Of a DNA stretch of 64,000 nt, positions 1 through 8,416 are shown one piece after another. Each line of letters opens with the position of its first letter. The first letter of the stretch is position 1. The translations under genes were made by a program, and so were the position numbers. Origin of the DNA: a virus; the IMG/VR virus record IMGVR_UViG_3300006316_000001, positions 1 to 64,000 of that record; one strand, written 5' to 3'. The notes beneath the pieces are model-generated. The model was not told the DNA's origin, did no database searches, and saw only the letters and a list, made by a program, of their open reading frames with translations.

Positions 1-250
1 CAGTGCCTAGATTGAGTTCTTGGATCATTCGGCGAATGACCTTAACTGCTTTGTGGGTGGGTGCTGCGATACACACTGTTTTGTAGCGTGGAATCTTGTC
101 AACGATGTAATTCACCACCGTAGTCTTACCTGAACCTGCCGGACCGATGAGCGTATGGAACCTATTCTCTTGATCGAACCCTTTACTATTGATCGTGGTG
201 AGAATCTCATCTATACACTTTTCTTGCCCGTTCGTTAGCTTGAAGGACAT
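1..250 (-). CDS. dda: Dda-like DNA helicase, N-terminal part (runs off the left edge)
   Basis: Only the first 83 codons lie in the window. Reading leftward from the ATG at 250, the protein begins MSFKLTNGQ and shows a Walker A motif (GPAGSGKTT, about residues 38-46), followed by APTHKAV, which matches helicase motif Ia of the SF1B Dda/RecD2 family. T4 Dda has the same order: an LT-GQ start, then GPAGTGKTT, then AAPTHAAKK. Such helicases unwind 5' to 3' and help start replication and remodel recombination intermediates. The start overlaps the end of the upstream small gene by 16 nt, so the two are translationally coupled. Confidence 0.85.
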   Translation of the reverse strand, partial: MSFKLTNGQEKCIDEILTTINSKGFDQENRFHTLIGPAGSGKTTVVNYIVDKIPRYKTVCIAAPTHKAVKVIRRMIQELNLGT

Positions 251-405
251 ACATATTCTCCTGTTTCTTCATCGTATGTGTGACCATGAATGACTAAACC
301 ATGGTCGGTTAAATGGATATGTAAATCCACATTATGTTCATCTTCGTGCTGTATGATACAAACTAAAATTATGAGTACGATAGTGTTGAATGTCAGTATC
401 TTCAT
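235..405 (-). CDS. Small protein with N-terminal hydrophobic segment
   Basis: This 56-residue product starts MKILTFNTIVLIILVC, a hydrophobic stretch that could be an uncleaved anchor or a signal sequence. A histidine- and acid-rich tail follows (HEDEHNVDLHIHLTDHGLVIHGH). GAGG lies 9 nt before the ATG. It overlaps the helicase start. Function unknown; the His-rich tail could bind metal, which is a guess. Confidence 0.55.
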   Translation of the reverse strand: MKILTFNTIVLIILVCIIQHEDEHNVDLHIHLTDHGLVIHGHTYDEETGEYVCPSS

Positions 406-406
406 T

Positions 407-748
407 TTAGTGAACCTCATCATCACATGCAAGAAGGGGTTCATCTGGACCAATTACCAAAGATAGTTTCAATTCAGCACAAACAACCACTAGGATTGAA
501 GATATGATGCCAACCATTTGGAATGATGGTACGTCAAATTCTTCATTCTCATCTTCTGGTGGAGACGGTAAAAGAAAACACACTTCTAGTACTGAGTCAA
601 CTGGAGGCTTGACGGAAAAGCTGGTGTTTCTGTATGTGAATAGTGAAATTTGATATCCTGGAGCTACCGTGATGTCACGCTCGTCAACCCAATCAACCAT
701 ACACATAGTTATTTGCTTGGTCAGTTCCATAAAATCGTATTGTTTCAT
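407..748 (-). CDS. Hypothetical protein
   Basis: A 113-residue product starting MKQYDFMELTKQ. The ATG at 748 was chosen because AAGGA lies 7 nt upstream; the frame extends to an upstream TTG that lacks its own site. The middle is acidic (PSPPEDENEEFDVP) and a hydrophobic segment follows (VGIISSILVVVCAEL), possibly one membrane helix. It is the middle gene of a three-gene run driven by the promoter at 1152-1179. No family recognised. Confidence 0.6.
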   Translation of the reverse strand: MKQYDFMELTKQITMCMVDWVDERDITVAPGYQISLFTYRNTSFSVKPPVDSVLEVCFLLPSPPEDENEEFDVPSFQMVGIISSILVVVCAELKLSLVIGPDEPLLACDDEVH

Positions 749-802
749 GATGTCATCCTTCAATTTCTGTCTAGGGGGTTAAAACTAACCCCCCATATTT
801 AG

Positions 803-1102
803 TTAACAAAAAGTGCTTTTTATTACCATTTCTACACCACTTTCAAAGCCGAACTCGTAAACCGTTTTAGTGCAACCATGCATTGATATGATATTGGTAG
901 CCAAGTCAACCTCAAAGTAAGCGCCAGCTTCTTCATTGTTCCAGTTGTTTGTTTCCTTATCAGCCATTTTGAAGGTTTCGTATGAAGGATATAGTTCAAC
1001 GTCAGCTTTAGACATTTCATCTATGTTAAGTTGGCTAGCATTTGTGATTCGGTAGTTTAAGTTCGTTTGAGGATTTATAGCGAAAAGAGTAAAATTAGAC
1101 AT
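803..1102 (-). CDS. Hypothetical protein, first gene after a promoter cassette
   Basis: 99 residues, soluble and acidic, no recognised domain. Its leader and first codons (ATG TCT AA-) are identical to the leader of the unrelated gene ending at 13046, so the two genes share a duplicated promoter, UTR and start module. The 5' UTR carries AAAGG about 9 nt before the ATG. Confidence 0.65.
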   Translation of the reverse strand: MSNFTLFAINPQTNLNYRITNASQLNIDEMSKADVELYPSYETFKMADKETNNWNNEEAGAYFEVDLATNIISMHGCTKTVYEFGFESGVEMVIKSTFC

Positions 1103-1180
1103 AATTTAGAACCTTTAATAAAGGGGGTTAACCGTTAACCCCATAACAACCATTATACTCTAATTGAACGAGAAGTAAAG
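1103..1180 (-). promoter_or_regulatory. Sigma-70 promoter cassette with palindromic 5' UTR
   Basis: Minus strand: -35 TTTACT (1174-1179), 16-bp spacer, -10 TATAAT (1152-1157). Then comes the 19-bp palindrome GGGGTTAACGGTTAACCCC (1124-1142), able to form an RNA hairpin or act as an operator, and a second small palindrome CCTTTATTAAAGG. About 86 bp are identical to the cassette at 13044-13124. Confidence 0.85.
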
Positions 1181-1188
1181 CGTTTTTA

Positions 1189-2178
1189 TTAAATAATATC
1201 AAACAAAGATTGGGCTGTAGACTCAGGGTGACCGTCGTACTCATTGCGAGGTTTACCCCACCCCATTGTTGTCTTGATATACTTGTGTCCCTCGCATAAA
1301 CAGTTCTCTAGTGACATTATTGTTGGTTTCCAATCATATGGCCATTCAGGGAACCAATCATCGAAGGTATCGCGCATCCATATAACAAGCTCATCAGGGT
1401 CAATATTGCCCCAATTGGTAACGAAAGAAAGGTTTGGTGTGTTATTAGGGTTGCGGTAAGTATCCGTTAAATCTTCCGCAAATAAAAGCTGGAGTCCCAT
1501 TATCGCTCCTGGACCACACACAGTGAAAATGTCTTCGGATAGATCCAGTTCTGGGATATACGTTAGGTCAACAAAGTGTTGGTACGCCATGAAGTCGCCC
1601 ATGGTAGGCAATAATCGCAAGTAATCGTGAATGGTGCCCTCATGCTCAGTATTGATTATGAAGTCAGCAACGCCCATTTCCAAGAACTCGTCATACATTC
1701 GAGCTAGGTTTGAAGGTCGATATAGAGCTGGTTTACCTGATGGAGTTTTACCATTACTCTTACCAGTTTTATCAGCGAAGTACCCAGCTGCGTATTGATG
1801 TGATACTGGCATGTATGCGTTGCAGAGGTAGCCATCTTCCAGATCATTGTCCATTCGCCAGTACAACTTGTCACGATCCTTATTGTGCATAGGAAACCAA
1901 TCACCCATCGTGGTTATGTTGTTGTACATTCTAGCCGTGATTATGTTCAGAATCTTAGCTTCAAGAGTCATAAACCGATTTTTGGCAATATTATCAATCA
2001 ACCACTTTGAGTTGGTATCATCCTCGCGACGAACATTACAGAAGCGGTGATTGCGTAGTATTGGGTCATTCGTCCACGGCTTAAATTCTCCAGCTTCTTT
2101 CTTAATGCGAACACTTTCGCGCTCGACCATCCATTGTTTTAGTAATGTAAGTGCTTTGGTATTGAATTTGGGCATCAT
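1189..2178 (-). CDS. aGPT-PPlase / 5-hmdU DNA kinase helical-domain family protein (thymine hypermodification)
   Basis: 329 residues. Residues about 20-65 carry the family signature: R-x-x-x-G-E-x-KPWTNDPIL, then RFCNVRREDDTNSKWL. This matches the helical domain of alpha-glutamyl/putrescinyl thymine pyrophosphorylases and the 5-hydroxymethyl-dU DNA kinase C-terminal domain, described in phages with hypermodified thymine. No P-loop kinase domain is attached, so this is the helical domain alone. AGGAGG lies upstream of tandem ATGs at 2178 and 2175; the second has the better spacing. It has its own promoter. With the TS-family enzyme at 7270-8394, dUTPase and dNMP kinase it suggests a base-modification route. 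Family assignment is from memory of motifs; the chemistry is inferred. Confidence 0.65.
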   Translation of the reverse strand: MMPKFNTKALTLLKQWMVERESVRIKKEAGEFKPWTNDPILRNHRFCNVRREDDTNSKWLIDNIAKNRFMTLEAKILNIITARMYNNITTMGDWFPMHNKDRDKLYWRMDNDLEDGYLCNAYMPVSHQYAAGYFADKTGKSNGKTPSGKPALYRPSNLARMYDEFLEMGVADFIINTEHEGTIHDYLRLLPTMGDFMAYQHFVDLTYIPELDLSEDIFTVCGPGAIMGLQLLFAEDLTDTYRNPNNTPNLSFVTNWGNIDPDELVIWMRDTFDDWFPEWPYDWKPTIMSLENCLCEGHKYIKTTMGWGKPRNEYDGHPESTAQSLFDII

Positions 2179-2206
2179 TGCGCCTCCTTAGGTATTTTAC
2201 CAACAC

Positions 2207-2240
2207 CCATTATACTCTTACCAATTCGTGAAGTAAAGCC
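2207..2240 (-). promoter_or_regulatory. Sigma-70 promoter lacking the palindrome
   Basis: Minus strand: TTTACT (2232-2237), 17-bp spacer, TATAAT (2209-2214), close to the AGGAGG of the gene starting at 2178. It belongs to the same promoter family, but the 5' UTR is only about 25 nt with no GGGGTTAAC palindrome. Confidence 0.75.
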
Positions 2241-2261
2241 TTTTAGTTGAATTTTGAATGC

Positions 2262-2286
2262 AAAAAAGGCTCCCGAAGGAGCCTTC
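2262..2286 (-). terminator. Rho-independent terminator
   Basis: Minus strand: GGCTCC-TTCG-GGAGCC followed by TTTTTT, directly after the stop codon of the primase gene (2287) and back to back with the promoter of the next operon. Near-identical stems recur at 13150, 18798, 22231 and 33191. Confidence 0.9.
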
Positions 2287-3210
2287 TTATAATGCCGCAT
2301 ATTCAATAGCATCTTTGGCAGAGTCTAGCAATTTCTTTTGATCATACCACCCACCATCAAGATCATCCATTTGCTTGCCCATATCAGCCAATTCCTCAAC
2401 TGATAACGGGTAGCCAATCTTCTCAGCCTTACCACAAATCTTCAACATGAAGACATAGATAGCCTTATGGTGAGCGCCAGCCGGAGTCAAACGGTAATCG
2501 TCCATCATCCATTTATCAACAAACGGACAGTCACTTGAGGTGATGTCCATACTAGGAGTACCATGGTTGTTCTTGAACAGTTTCTGTTTCAGATCACGCA
2601 ATGGGTTTTTTATACGATATTTGTCAGATTCAGGGGGCATCGGGTATTTAGCGATTATTTGCTCCCAATTAAGGTCAATCCCAACGTTCTCCTTAAAAAT
2701 GTGACAGTAATCTGAACCCTTGTTAGTGTATCTAGCGGGAATATAGTGCATTCTTGATAGATCTTTGGTTTGATCATCAACCAAATCATCACACCAAGCA
2801 TTACATGCAAACCACAACTGCTTCAGTACCTCTTTGGGAGCTCGCTTATGTAAAGGGATACAAACACGAATCTTCAAGTGGTTCCTTGTGCAGTTTGCTG
2901 TACTATAGATTAGGTAGGAGAACGCCTTGAATTTCTCAACGATCTTCTGAGCATCATCAATACCCTTATCAATATCCAGTAGGACAAAGTCCCAAGCTGA
3001 CACATTTTCATTATTGCGCTTCATACCATCTTCAGCGTATATCGCACTAGAGATCAGCCCCTGAGTCTTATCATACTCATCGGCTGATGGTTTGTAGCCC
3101 TCAACCTCCGAGATTGAACGCATGTAACTGATGAAGGTTGGCCAATCGGCCAGTTGACATCGTTGCGGTTGGTTACTATAAAATCCGCTGAAAAATGAAA
3201 ATTCAATCAT
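2287..3210 (-). CDS. AEP-type DNA primase / primase-polymerase
   Basis: 307 residues. The acidic catalytic motif LLDIDKG (near residue 77) and the later SYLIYSTANC...KIRVCIPL are typical of archaeo-eukaryotic primases in phages and plasmids: the DxD metal ligands, then the H/R-containing strand before an IPL core. It probably makes primers for the T4-like replisome; no gp61-like zinc primase is seen in the window. The start overlaps the preceding stop (TAATG). The C-terminal 100 residues look like a PriCT-type helical region, without firm evidence. Confidence 0.7.
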   Translation of the reverse strand: MIEFSFFSGFYSNQPQRCQLADWPTFISYMRSISEVEGYKPSADEYDKTQGLISSAIYAEDGMKRNNENVSAWDFVLLDIDKGIDDAQKIVEKFKAFSYLIYSTANCTRNHLKIRVCIPLHKRAPKEVLKQLWFACNAWCDDLVDDQTKDLSRMHYIPARYTNKGSDYCHIFKENVGIDLNWEQIIAKYPMPPESDKYRIKNPLRDLKQKLFKNNHGTPSMDITSSDCPFVDKWMMDDYRLTPAGAHHKAIYVFMLKICGKAEKIGYPLSVEELADMGKQMDDLDGGWYDQKKLLDSAKDAIEYAAL

Positions 3211-3755
3211 TATGATTCCTTGAATTTGCAGTTATCGAAGTGCCATCTATACATGACTTGTCCGCCCTGTTTACCGCAGTGTGGGCAAGTTATAACCAAT
3301 CCCTTCTTAGCCTCTGACATCTTAGATTTGGTGCTATCAGTATGTTTCTTACCATAGAATGGATTACCTGAACCTTTAGTTTGATTCTTTCTAAAATTTG
3401 AAATTTGGGCGTACGAAGCATCAGTGAAGGTTTTCGGCTTTCCTGTGGTTGATTCAGATATATGCTTTTTGTGTTCTTCACTTTTTGGTATGCCTCTTGT
3501 AGCATCACTGGCATTGGTCGAGGTTAATCCGAACGAACAGTTTCCTATTTCATAGTGACCGCTGTCGCCATTACGCATCAAACAATATTTACCCTCTCCA
3601 GTACCTATATCATCTGGGGTTATTCCCGCCTCCTTGAATAGATACTTCATCTGTCCAATGGTCAACTTAAACTCAATGGGACTTCCATCTTTGTTAAACC
3701 GTTTACCGACAGTATTATTCTTCTTTGTCTTCCAGTAATGTTCTACTGTTCTCAT
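3210..3755 (-). CDS. Homing endonuclease-like protein with NUMOD3 repeats
   Basis: 181 residues. N-terminal about 70 residues resemble phage homing proteins (IGQMKYLFKEAGITPDDIG, then CLMRNGDSGHYEIGNCSF). The middle carries NUMOD3-like DNA-binding repeats (GIPKSEEHKKHISES; GKKHTDSTKSKMSEAKKG), and the end is a zinc-finger-like CPHCGKQGG...WHFDNCK. It sits inside the replication operon between primase and uvsY, overlaps the primase start by 1 nt and has its own weak promoter, as expected of a free-standing mobile gene. Confidence 0.75.
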   Translation of the reverse strand: MRTVEHYWKTKKNNTVGKRFNKDGSPIEFKLTIGQMKYLFKEAGITPDDIGTGEGKYCLMRNGDSGHYEIGNCSFGLTSTNASDATRGIPKSEEHKKHISESTTGKPKTFTDASYAQISNFRKNQTKGSGNPFYGKKHTDSTKSKMSEAKKGLVITCPHCGKQGGQVMYRWHFDNCKFKES

Positions 3756-3781
3756 TATGATATCTCCAGATATTTAAAACC

Positions 3782-3810
3782 GCTATACTACGAAGCCCTC
3801 TACAAGTAAA
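3782..3810 (-). promoter_or_regulatory. Weak sigma-70 promoter before the homing gene
   Basis: Minus strand: TTTACT (3805-3810), 17 bp, TATAGC (3782-3787). The -35 sits in the loop of an AGCCCT/AGGGCT hairpin just after the uvsY stop codon, so the site may combine partial termination and re-initiation. Confidence 0.5.
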
Positions 3811-3827
3811 GGGCTCCAGTTTAATGG

Positions 3828-4259
3828 TTATGCTCCGGCTTCGAACTTTCTAATCTCTAAAATTGAATTGATGTGGTTGTTACGGTAGCGTAGACTGATA
3901 ATCATTTCCTCACAAATATCCATGAGCAATTTAGCATTATCAACCTTGGCGCGATACTCGCAAATTTTCACATCAGCGTCAAGAAGTTTGTTTAGATGGT
4001 CCATATTCTTGACGATACCATTCCAAGGCTCAGCTTTGTACGCAGCCGCATCAGCCTCACCATTATAGAAATCTCTTCGCTCAAGAGCTAATTGGGCGAG
4101 TTTTGTCTCACCCTTGATCATAGCTGACTTGTACTGATAGTTTAGGCGAAGATACTTTGACATCAGATTCATTGTTCGATTAATTTCGGTTTCGAGATTC
4201 ATACGATTGATATCTGAATCAACCTCAACCTGAGCCATCAACTCATCAAAGTTCAACAT
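3828..4259 (-). CDS. uvsY: UvsY-like recombination mediator
   Basis: 143 residues, the size of T4 UvsY (137). Shared features are the early MSKYLRLN segment, the RRDFYNG motif (T4: RLDYYSG) and the C-terminal ILEIRKFEAGA (T4: IQDMRAFEAGK). UvsY loads the UvsX recombinase onto gp32-coated ssDNA; both partners are in this window (26080-27141 and 10372-11451). Its start overlaps the upstream stop by 1 nt. Confidence 0.85.
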   Translation of the reverse strand: MLNFDELMAQVEVDSDINRMNLETEINRTMNLMSKYLRLNYQYKSAMIKGETKLAQLALERRDFYNGEADAAAYKAEPWNGIVKNMDHLNKLLDADVKICEYRAKVDNAKLLMDICEEMIISLRYRNNHINSILEIRKFEAGA

Positions 4260-4555
4260 TATCGTTCGCCTTGGTAGTGATCGTGGATGAATAGTGGTGC
4301 TTTGGTTTCAGTCATCTCACGAAGAAGGTGCTTTTCGCGAGTCTTTGAGATGAATGCCAATCTACCGCCTGAGTGAAACTCGCAGGTACGAGGTCCAACC
4401 ATTTTGTATGTGTGATGTTCAATCATCTGCATTGTGAATCGGAAAGCCCACTCGGCTTGATTAACATCATTACACACATAGTGTACGCGATACCCTTCCG
4501 AAGCTTTGATTACAGCCTCGAGTACCTTACGGAAAGTTTGTCCTGTTGCTCGCAT
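4259..4555 (-). CDS. Hypothetical protein between uvsW and uvsY
   Basis: 98 residues, no confident family. The start MRATGQTFRKVLEAVIKASEG and the next strand (YRVHYVCND) look like the first strand-helix-strand of a degenerate P-loop fold lacking the GKT/S motif. Both ends overlap neighbours by 1 nt, so it is co-translated with UvsW and UvsY and may act in recombination; that role is inferred. Confidence 0.65.
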   Translation of the reverse strand: MRATGQTFRKVLEAVIKASEGYRVHYVCNDVNQAEWAFRFTMQMIEHHTYKMVGPRTCEFHSGGRLAFISKTREKHLLREMTETKAPLFIHDHYQGER

Positions 4556-6117
4556 TATACTGCCTCCAAGTTGATTGTTGTGACGTTTGTTTCAAACTGT
4601 TGATCATAGTAGAACGAAAGACGTTTACGTCCGTGCTCTAGAGTGTAATTTTCATATGCTCCCACAGAATAATCGTCCACAAAGTCGTACATTGTAACAT
4701 AGTTGCCATGTTTTGATTTACGCAACAAACGGCCAACTGACTGTAGAACCTTGATTCTCGATTTGGAGGGATGGGCGAATAACATATTATGTAGGCGCTT
4801 AATAGAGATACCTGTGCTAAGTACGCCCAATGAACCGATAATGATACTTCCATCTTCTTTCTCCATCAACTGTCTAATATTCTCGCGCTCATCACTTCCG
4901 GTGGCGCCAGTGTATAGGTAAATCTTACGTTCAGGAAATGCTTTTCTCATCCAATGATATAGATTCTCACCGTGCTCAACCTTATTGATCATCAGAATCG
5001 TATTACCCTTCAAACTAGCAGCAAACTTCATCAGAAATTTATTACGAGCCACATCAGTGGTGATTTCATCAATTTCTTGCGCATATGTAACCTTTTGTCT
5101 AGTCGGCTTACCATTTTCGCCTATTGGACCTCTCGGAGCACTACGCATGTGTTTACATTGTTTTTCTGGATGTTTTATAAGACCCACATGAACCTTCAGT
5201 TGGGCAACCGTGCCAGCATCCATCAACTCCTTTGTTGTGATTACTGTCTTGATTGGTCCAAATAACCCCTGAAGGGTTAGACGGTTCGTTTTACATTCAC
5301 CATCATCCAAAGTACCAGTCAACCCTAGTCGGAATTTGGCGTTCTTACACTTCTCAATGATATTTATGATTGAGTTTGCTGTGGCTGTGTGAACCTCATC
5401 GCAACTGAAGAACTTGAATTTCTCAAACCATTCCTTTGGTGGCATACTCTTACGGTTAGATAGTGATTGGTATGTTGAAATCACAATACGCTTGTTAGTG
5501 TCTTTACTGACACCAGCCATGATACCATGACACTCAGATTCAGCGTTCCATGACATATCCTCTGACGAGTAGTCTTTGAAGTCACCTATCATTTGAGTAA
5601 CAAGCCCAACCGTCGGCACAACAACAAGGAACTGATCTTCTGGTCCAATTTTCTCCCACATTCTATACACAATGTATTGAATTAGTGACTTACCAGATGA
5701 TGTTGGTGAAAGAAGTATACAGCGTTGCAATTCAAGTGCGAAATGGGCAGCATCTCTTTGGTAATCGTACGGGTCAATCTTATTACCATCGCTATGTACA
5801 TTCAGACTTTCAACAAACTTCTCAAACTTCTCACGAGGGAGATTGAAACGCTTGATGGATGGATCAAGTGTGAATGGGATATTCATACGCTCACAGAATT
5901 GCTTTATTTCTGACCACAACCCTAAGTAGATTTCTCCCGACTCTTTTAACATTCGAACCTTACCATCCCAGCTTCGATTTCGAAACGCAGGGTGGAATTG
6001 GTAGTTGTCGGCCATGAAGCTCATGTGGTCACGAAGTCGAATGATTGTGTCGAAGTTTTCGCAGCTAATGTGACCATATGTCTCATCAATCTTGATGAAA
6101 TATACAGTATTGTCCAT
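4555..6117 (-). CDS. uvsW: UvsW-like SF2 DNA helicase
   Basis: 520 residues with T4 UvsW architecture: an N-terminal substrate-binding region (residues 1-100, HPAFRNRSWDGKVRML), then YDYQRDA (Q-motif region), Walker A LLSPTSSGKS (about 135-145), Walker B with DEVH in place of DEAH, motif III GLTGTLDD, and motif VI QSVGRLLRK (about 465). UvsW unwinds R-loops and reverses forks, shifting replication from origin-dependent to recombination-dependent mode in T4. Confidence 0.92.
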   Translation of the reverse strand: MDNTVYFIKIDETYGHISCENFDTIIRLRDHMSFMADNYQFHPAFRNRSWDGKVRMLKESGEIYLGLWSEIKQFCERMNIPFTLDPSIKRFNLPREKFEKFVESLNVHSDGNKIDPYDYQRDAAHFALELQRCILLSPTSSGKSLIQYIVYRMWEKIGPEDQFLVVVPTVGLVTQMIGDFKDYSSEDMSWNAESECHGIMAGVSKDTNKRIVISTYQSLSNRKSMPPKEWFEKFKFFSCDEVHTATANSIINIIEKCKNAKFRLGLTGTLDDGECKTNRLTLQGLFGPIKTVITTKELMDAGTVAQLKVHVGLIKHPEKQCKHMRSAPRGPIGENGKPTRQKVTYAQEIDEITTDVARNKFLMKFAASLKGNTILMINKVEHGENLYHWMRKAFPERKIYLYTGATGSDERENIRQLMEKEDGSIIIGSLGVLSTGISIKRLHNMLFAHPSKSRIKVLQSVGRLLRKSKHGNYVTMYDFVDDYSVGAYENYTLEHGRKRLSFYYDQQFETNVTTINLEAV

Positions 6118-6677
6118 TATTCAAGCCCCGTCTTATCACCAGTTTCCATGTATCCGGTTTTGATTCGTTGAGAGTTTTTGATGTGCTTTGCATAGAATGC
6201 GTCAATAATTTGTTGATCAGTCACACCAAGGTATTGTTTAGCCGCTTCGATGTAGCGTAGCAGTTGAATTGTGAATGCTCGTTTCTCAGTACAAGCCATC
6301 ATCTGGTTCCACGCCTCAACCATCTTAGTTAGGGGTTCAGAGTCAGAATTGTAGGTTTCTGAGAATGCCACATCATTCATGATCTTGTGATCAAAATCAG
6401 TGACAACAAAATCATCTGTTTTGTAACGGTGCAATACAACAGAAATACCGAACGCGATAGTATCTACGAATTCTTCAAGCTGCTTTTCCGGTACGGGTGA
6501 CCAAGAAGGTTTCCACCATACCCAATCTTCAGTGCACTCATCAAGAAATTCGCTGAATTCTTTTTGAGCAGCACAAATCCATTTGATGTGTGGCACCTCA
6601 CGCCAGTCTTGGCCATTGAATTCGCCATTGATACGTTCTTGACGCATGAATAGTGTGATTAGTTCTTCATTGGTCAT
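6117..6677 (-). CDS. Dimeric (all-alpha) dUTPase-like pyrophosphatase
   Basis: 186 residues. KEFSEFLDEC...WVWWKPSW and QLEEFVDTIAFGISV match the EExxE...W-K...E-x-VD-x-x-HF metal-binding pattern of the dUTPase_2 family (all-alpha NTP pyrophosphatases). It would hydrolyse dUTP to dUMP, supplying the thymidylate-synthase-family enzyme at 7270-8394 and keeping uracil out of DNA. The start overlaps the kinase stop by 4 nt. Confidence 0.75.
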   Translation of the reverse strand: MTNEELITLFMRQERINGEFNGQDWREVPHIKWICAAQKEFSEFLDECTEDWVWWKPSWSPVPEKQLEEFVDTIAFGISVVLHRYKTDDFVVTDFDHKIMNDVAFSETYNSDSEPLTKMVEAWNQMMACTEKRAFTIQLLRYIEAAKQYLGVTDQQIIDAFYAKHIKNSQRIKTGYMETGDKTGLE

Positions 6678-7216
6678 CGTTTAAATCCCCAGTCAAGGTT
6701 GTTACAACAGAAATCGGCGAAATCGTACACACCAAGCTTATGGTGATCGAACTCATGTTCAACATTGAACGTTTCGATAATGTCTTCGGATGGATCACTA
6801 GTGGGATTAACCATATTGTTGATTCTGATTGTTTGGAATTTGAGGGACTCACACAGATCAAATTCGATTTGCTTACGAATATCAGTGATAAGAACCTTAC
6901 CCCCGTAACCATGAAGCTCAGAAACCAAGCGCTCAACATTATGGACGAATACTGCTGGATCCACTTCACGCAACTTATCAAGGCTCATCCACAATTCACG
7001 ATAAGTCAATCGATTCACGTTATGAGGGTGATCGATGATCTTCTCTTTATCTTCCGGCTTCACTTCAAGGTTTGGGGCTGACCAAGGATAGATGTTATCA
7101 GCAATCATCTTTAATTGATCAGAGAATGACACGCGAACAAAACCGTGTGCGCTGATAAGGTATGACGCCAAGTAATCTTTACCGCTTGATTTACGACCAG
7201 TTAATGCAACTAACAT
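6674..7216 (-). CDS. Deoxynucleoside monophosphate kinase (T4 gp1-like)
   Basis: 180 residues starting MLVALTGRKSSGKDYLA, a P-loop (GRKSSGKD) at the extreme N-terminus, as in T4 gp1-type dNMP kinases. VSFSDQLKMIA and the later LITDIRKQIEFD (Walker B-like) are family features. It probably phosphorylates dNMPs, including a modified dUMP if one is made. It lies between dUTPase and the TS-family gene, forming a pyrimidine cassette. Confidence 0.8.
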   Translation of the reverse strand: MLVALTGRKSSGKDYLASYLISAHGFVRVSFSDQLKMIADNIYPWSAPNLEVKPEDKEKIIDHPHNVNRLTYRELWMSLDKLREVDPAVFVHNVERLVSELHGYGGKVLITDIRKQIEFDLCESLKFQTIRINNMVNPTSDPSEDIIETFNVEHEFDHHKLGVYDFADFCCNNLDWGFKR

Positions 7217-7238
7217 ATTTATTTCCCTTTGCGAAAAT

Positions 7239-7258
7239 GGGCGACCGTATGGTCACCC
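7239..7258 (-). terminator. Terminator-like hairpin after the TS-family gene
   Basis: GGGTGACC-ATAC-GGTCGCCC stem on the minus strand, then ATTTTC, 11 nt after the stop codon at 7270. The T-run is short, so it may only attenuate. Confidence 0.5.
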
Positions 7259-7269
7259 ATGGTGGTTTA

Positions 7270-8394
7270 TTACTTCAATTCAACAGCGAACTTACAGAAA
7301 GGTGAGTTCTTAACGGCATTACCGAAGTTGTCATCTTTAAGTTTTACAGTGAAGTTCGTTTCACCACACTTAGTTACGATGTATGCAACACAAACCTTCA
7401 TGTATTCAAACAATAGGTTATTTTTCACATCAACACCATTGCCTTTGAAGATTTCCGCCAATACATCAATACCAGCGTTGAACATTTCACCATTACCATC
7501 ATTGTAGTGTTCGTCACACATATCGACGCCACTTGAAAGGAATGCCAATAGTTCATTGAAGAAATGGAGGTCACCTTCAACCGAACCAGTTGCATTCAAG
7601 CGCATTAGGTTTCTTTCGTGGAAAGTGGCGGTCTTAGTATAGTGATCAACAGCATCTTGTGCTTGGCTCTCAGTGAAGTCGTATAGGTGAAGGTTCGTCA
7701 CGAAATGTGTGTATTCGCCAACATCAACCTTCTCACCAGTAACTTCAGCAACGTTCTTCGCCATAAGTTCTTGAAGGAATGACCACTCAAATACATTTAT
7801 GTTGAGGCAACCCCAAATAGCATCACCAGAACGTTGGAACACATTACAGTTCAGTAGGTAGCCATCACCTTCTTCGTTCGGTGTTGTGAAGAATACTAGC
7901 TCGTTGTTACATGGACGATCTTTAGTCTTACCAAAGTCATCACCAGTATCGCGCTCAAGAATTGCAACTTTACTATCAAGCTCAGGTAGAAGAATTTGCA
8001 CAACTGATTGGCGAGTGTGGATGCCGTCAGTTTTGAATACTTCAACAGCCTCATGAAGTTGATTGTACATATATAAACGTGGTCCATATGCGCCACGCCA
8101 CGTCTCACCATCATCACTGAAATCTTTAGCACGAGGTAAGAAAAACGATAGAAGTGGATCAATACGATCATTACCAGCCATCACCCAAATCGTTTCAGCA
8201 ATTTGCGCAAAGATGTTTGACTTACGCCCTTCAAGGCTTAGGTGACGAGAGCGTGGATCTTTAAGATTCAGTACAGCATTGTTGATGCATTTTATTGGTC
8301 CATTACGGCTAGGTTGCTCACGAGCCGTAAGAAGATTAGCGTATGAATTTAGTGCTAGTTCGTTGAATGTGTCGCCGTGAATTGGAGTAAACAT
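7270..8394 (-). CDS. Thymidylate synthase-family enzyme (thymidylate synthase or dUMP hydroxymethylase)
   Basis: 374 residues, longer than cellular ThyA (about 264). The catalytic Cys is in DRPCNNELVFF; the substrate motif is FQRSGDAIWGCLNINVFEW, where TS proteins read QRSxD...G.PFNI. Asn in LNI favours dUMP over dCMP as substrate. NLHLYDFTESQ matches the H-x-Y helix. Sequence alone cannot say whether it reduces the methylene group (dTMP) or hydrates it (5-hmdUMP). Linkage to the aGPT-type protein at 1189-2178, dUTPase and dNMP kinase makes hydroxymethylation plausible. It has its own promoter and leader hairpin. Confidence 0.85.
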   Translation of the reverse strand: MFTPIHGDTFNELALNSYANLLTAREQPSRNGPIKCINNAVLNLKDPRSRHLSLEGRKSNIFAQIAETIWVMAGNDRIDPLLSFFLPRAKDFSDDGETWRGAYGPRLYMYNQLHEAVEVFKTDGIHTRQSVVQILLPELDSKVAILERDTGDDFGKTKDRPCNNELVFFTTPNEEGDGYLLNCNVFQRSGDAIWGCLNINVFEWSFLQELMAKNVAEVTGEKVDVGEYTHFVTNLHLYDFTESQAQDAVDHYTKTATFHERNLMRLNATGSVEGDLHFFNELLAFLSSGVDMCDEHYNDGNGEMFNAGIDVLAEIFKGNGVDVKNNLLFEYMKVCVAYIVTKCGETNFTVKLKDDNFGNAVKNSPFCKFAVELK

Positions 8395-8416
8395 CGTGTT
8401 TCCTTTTAGAATATAG

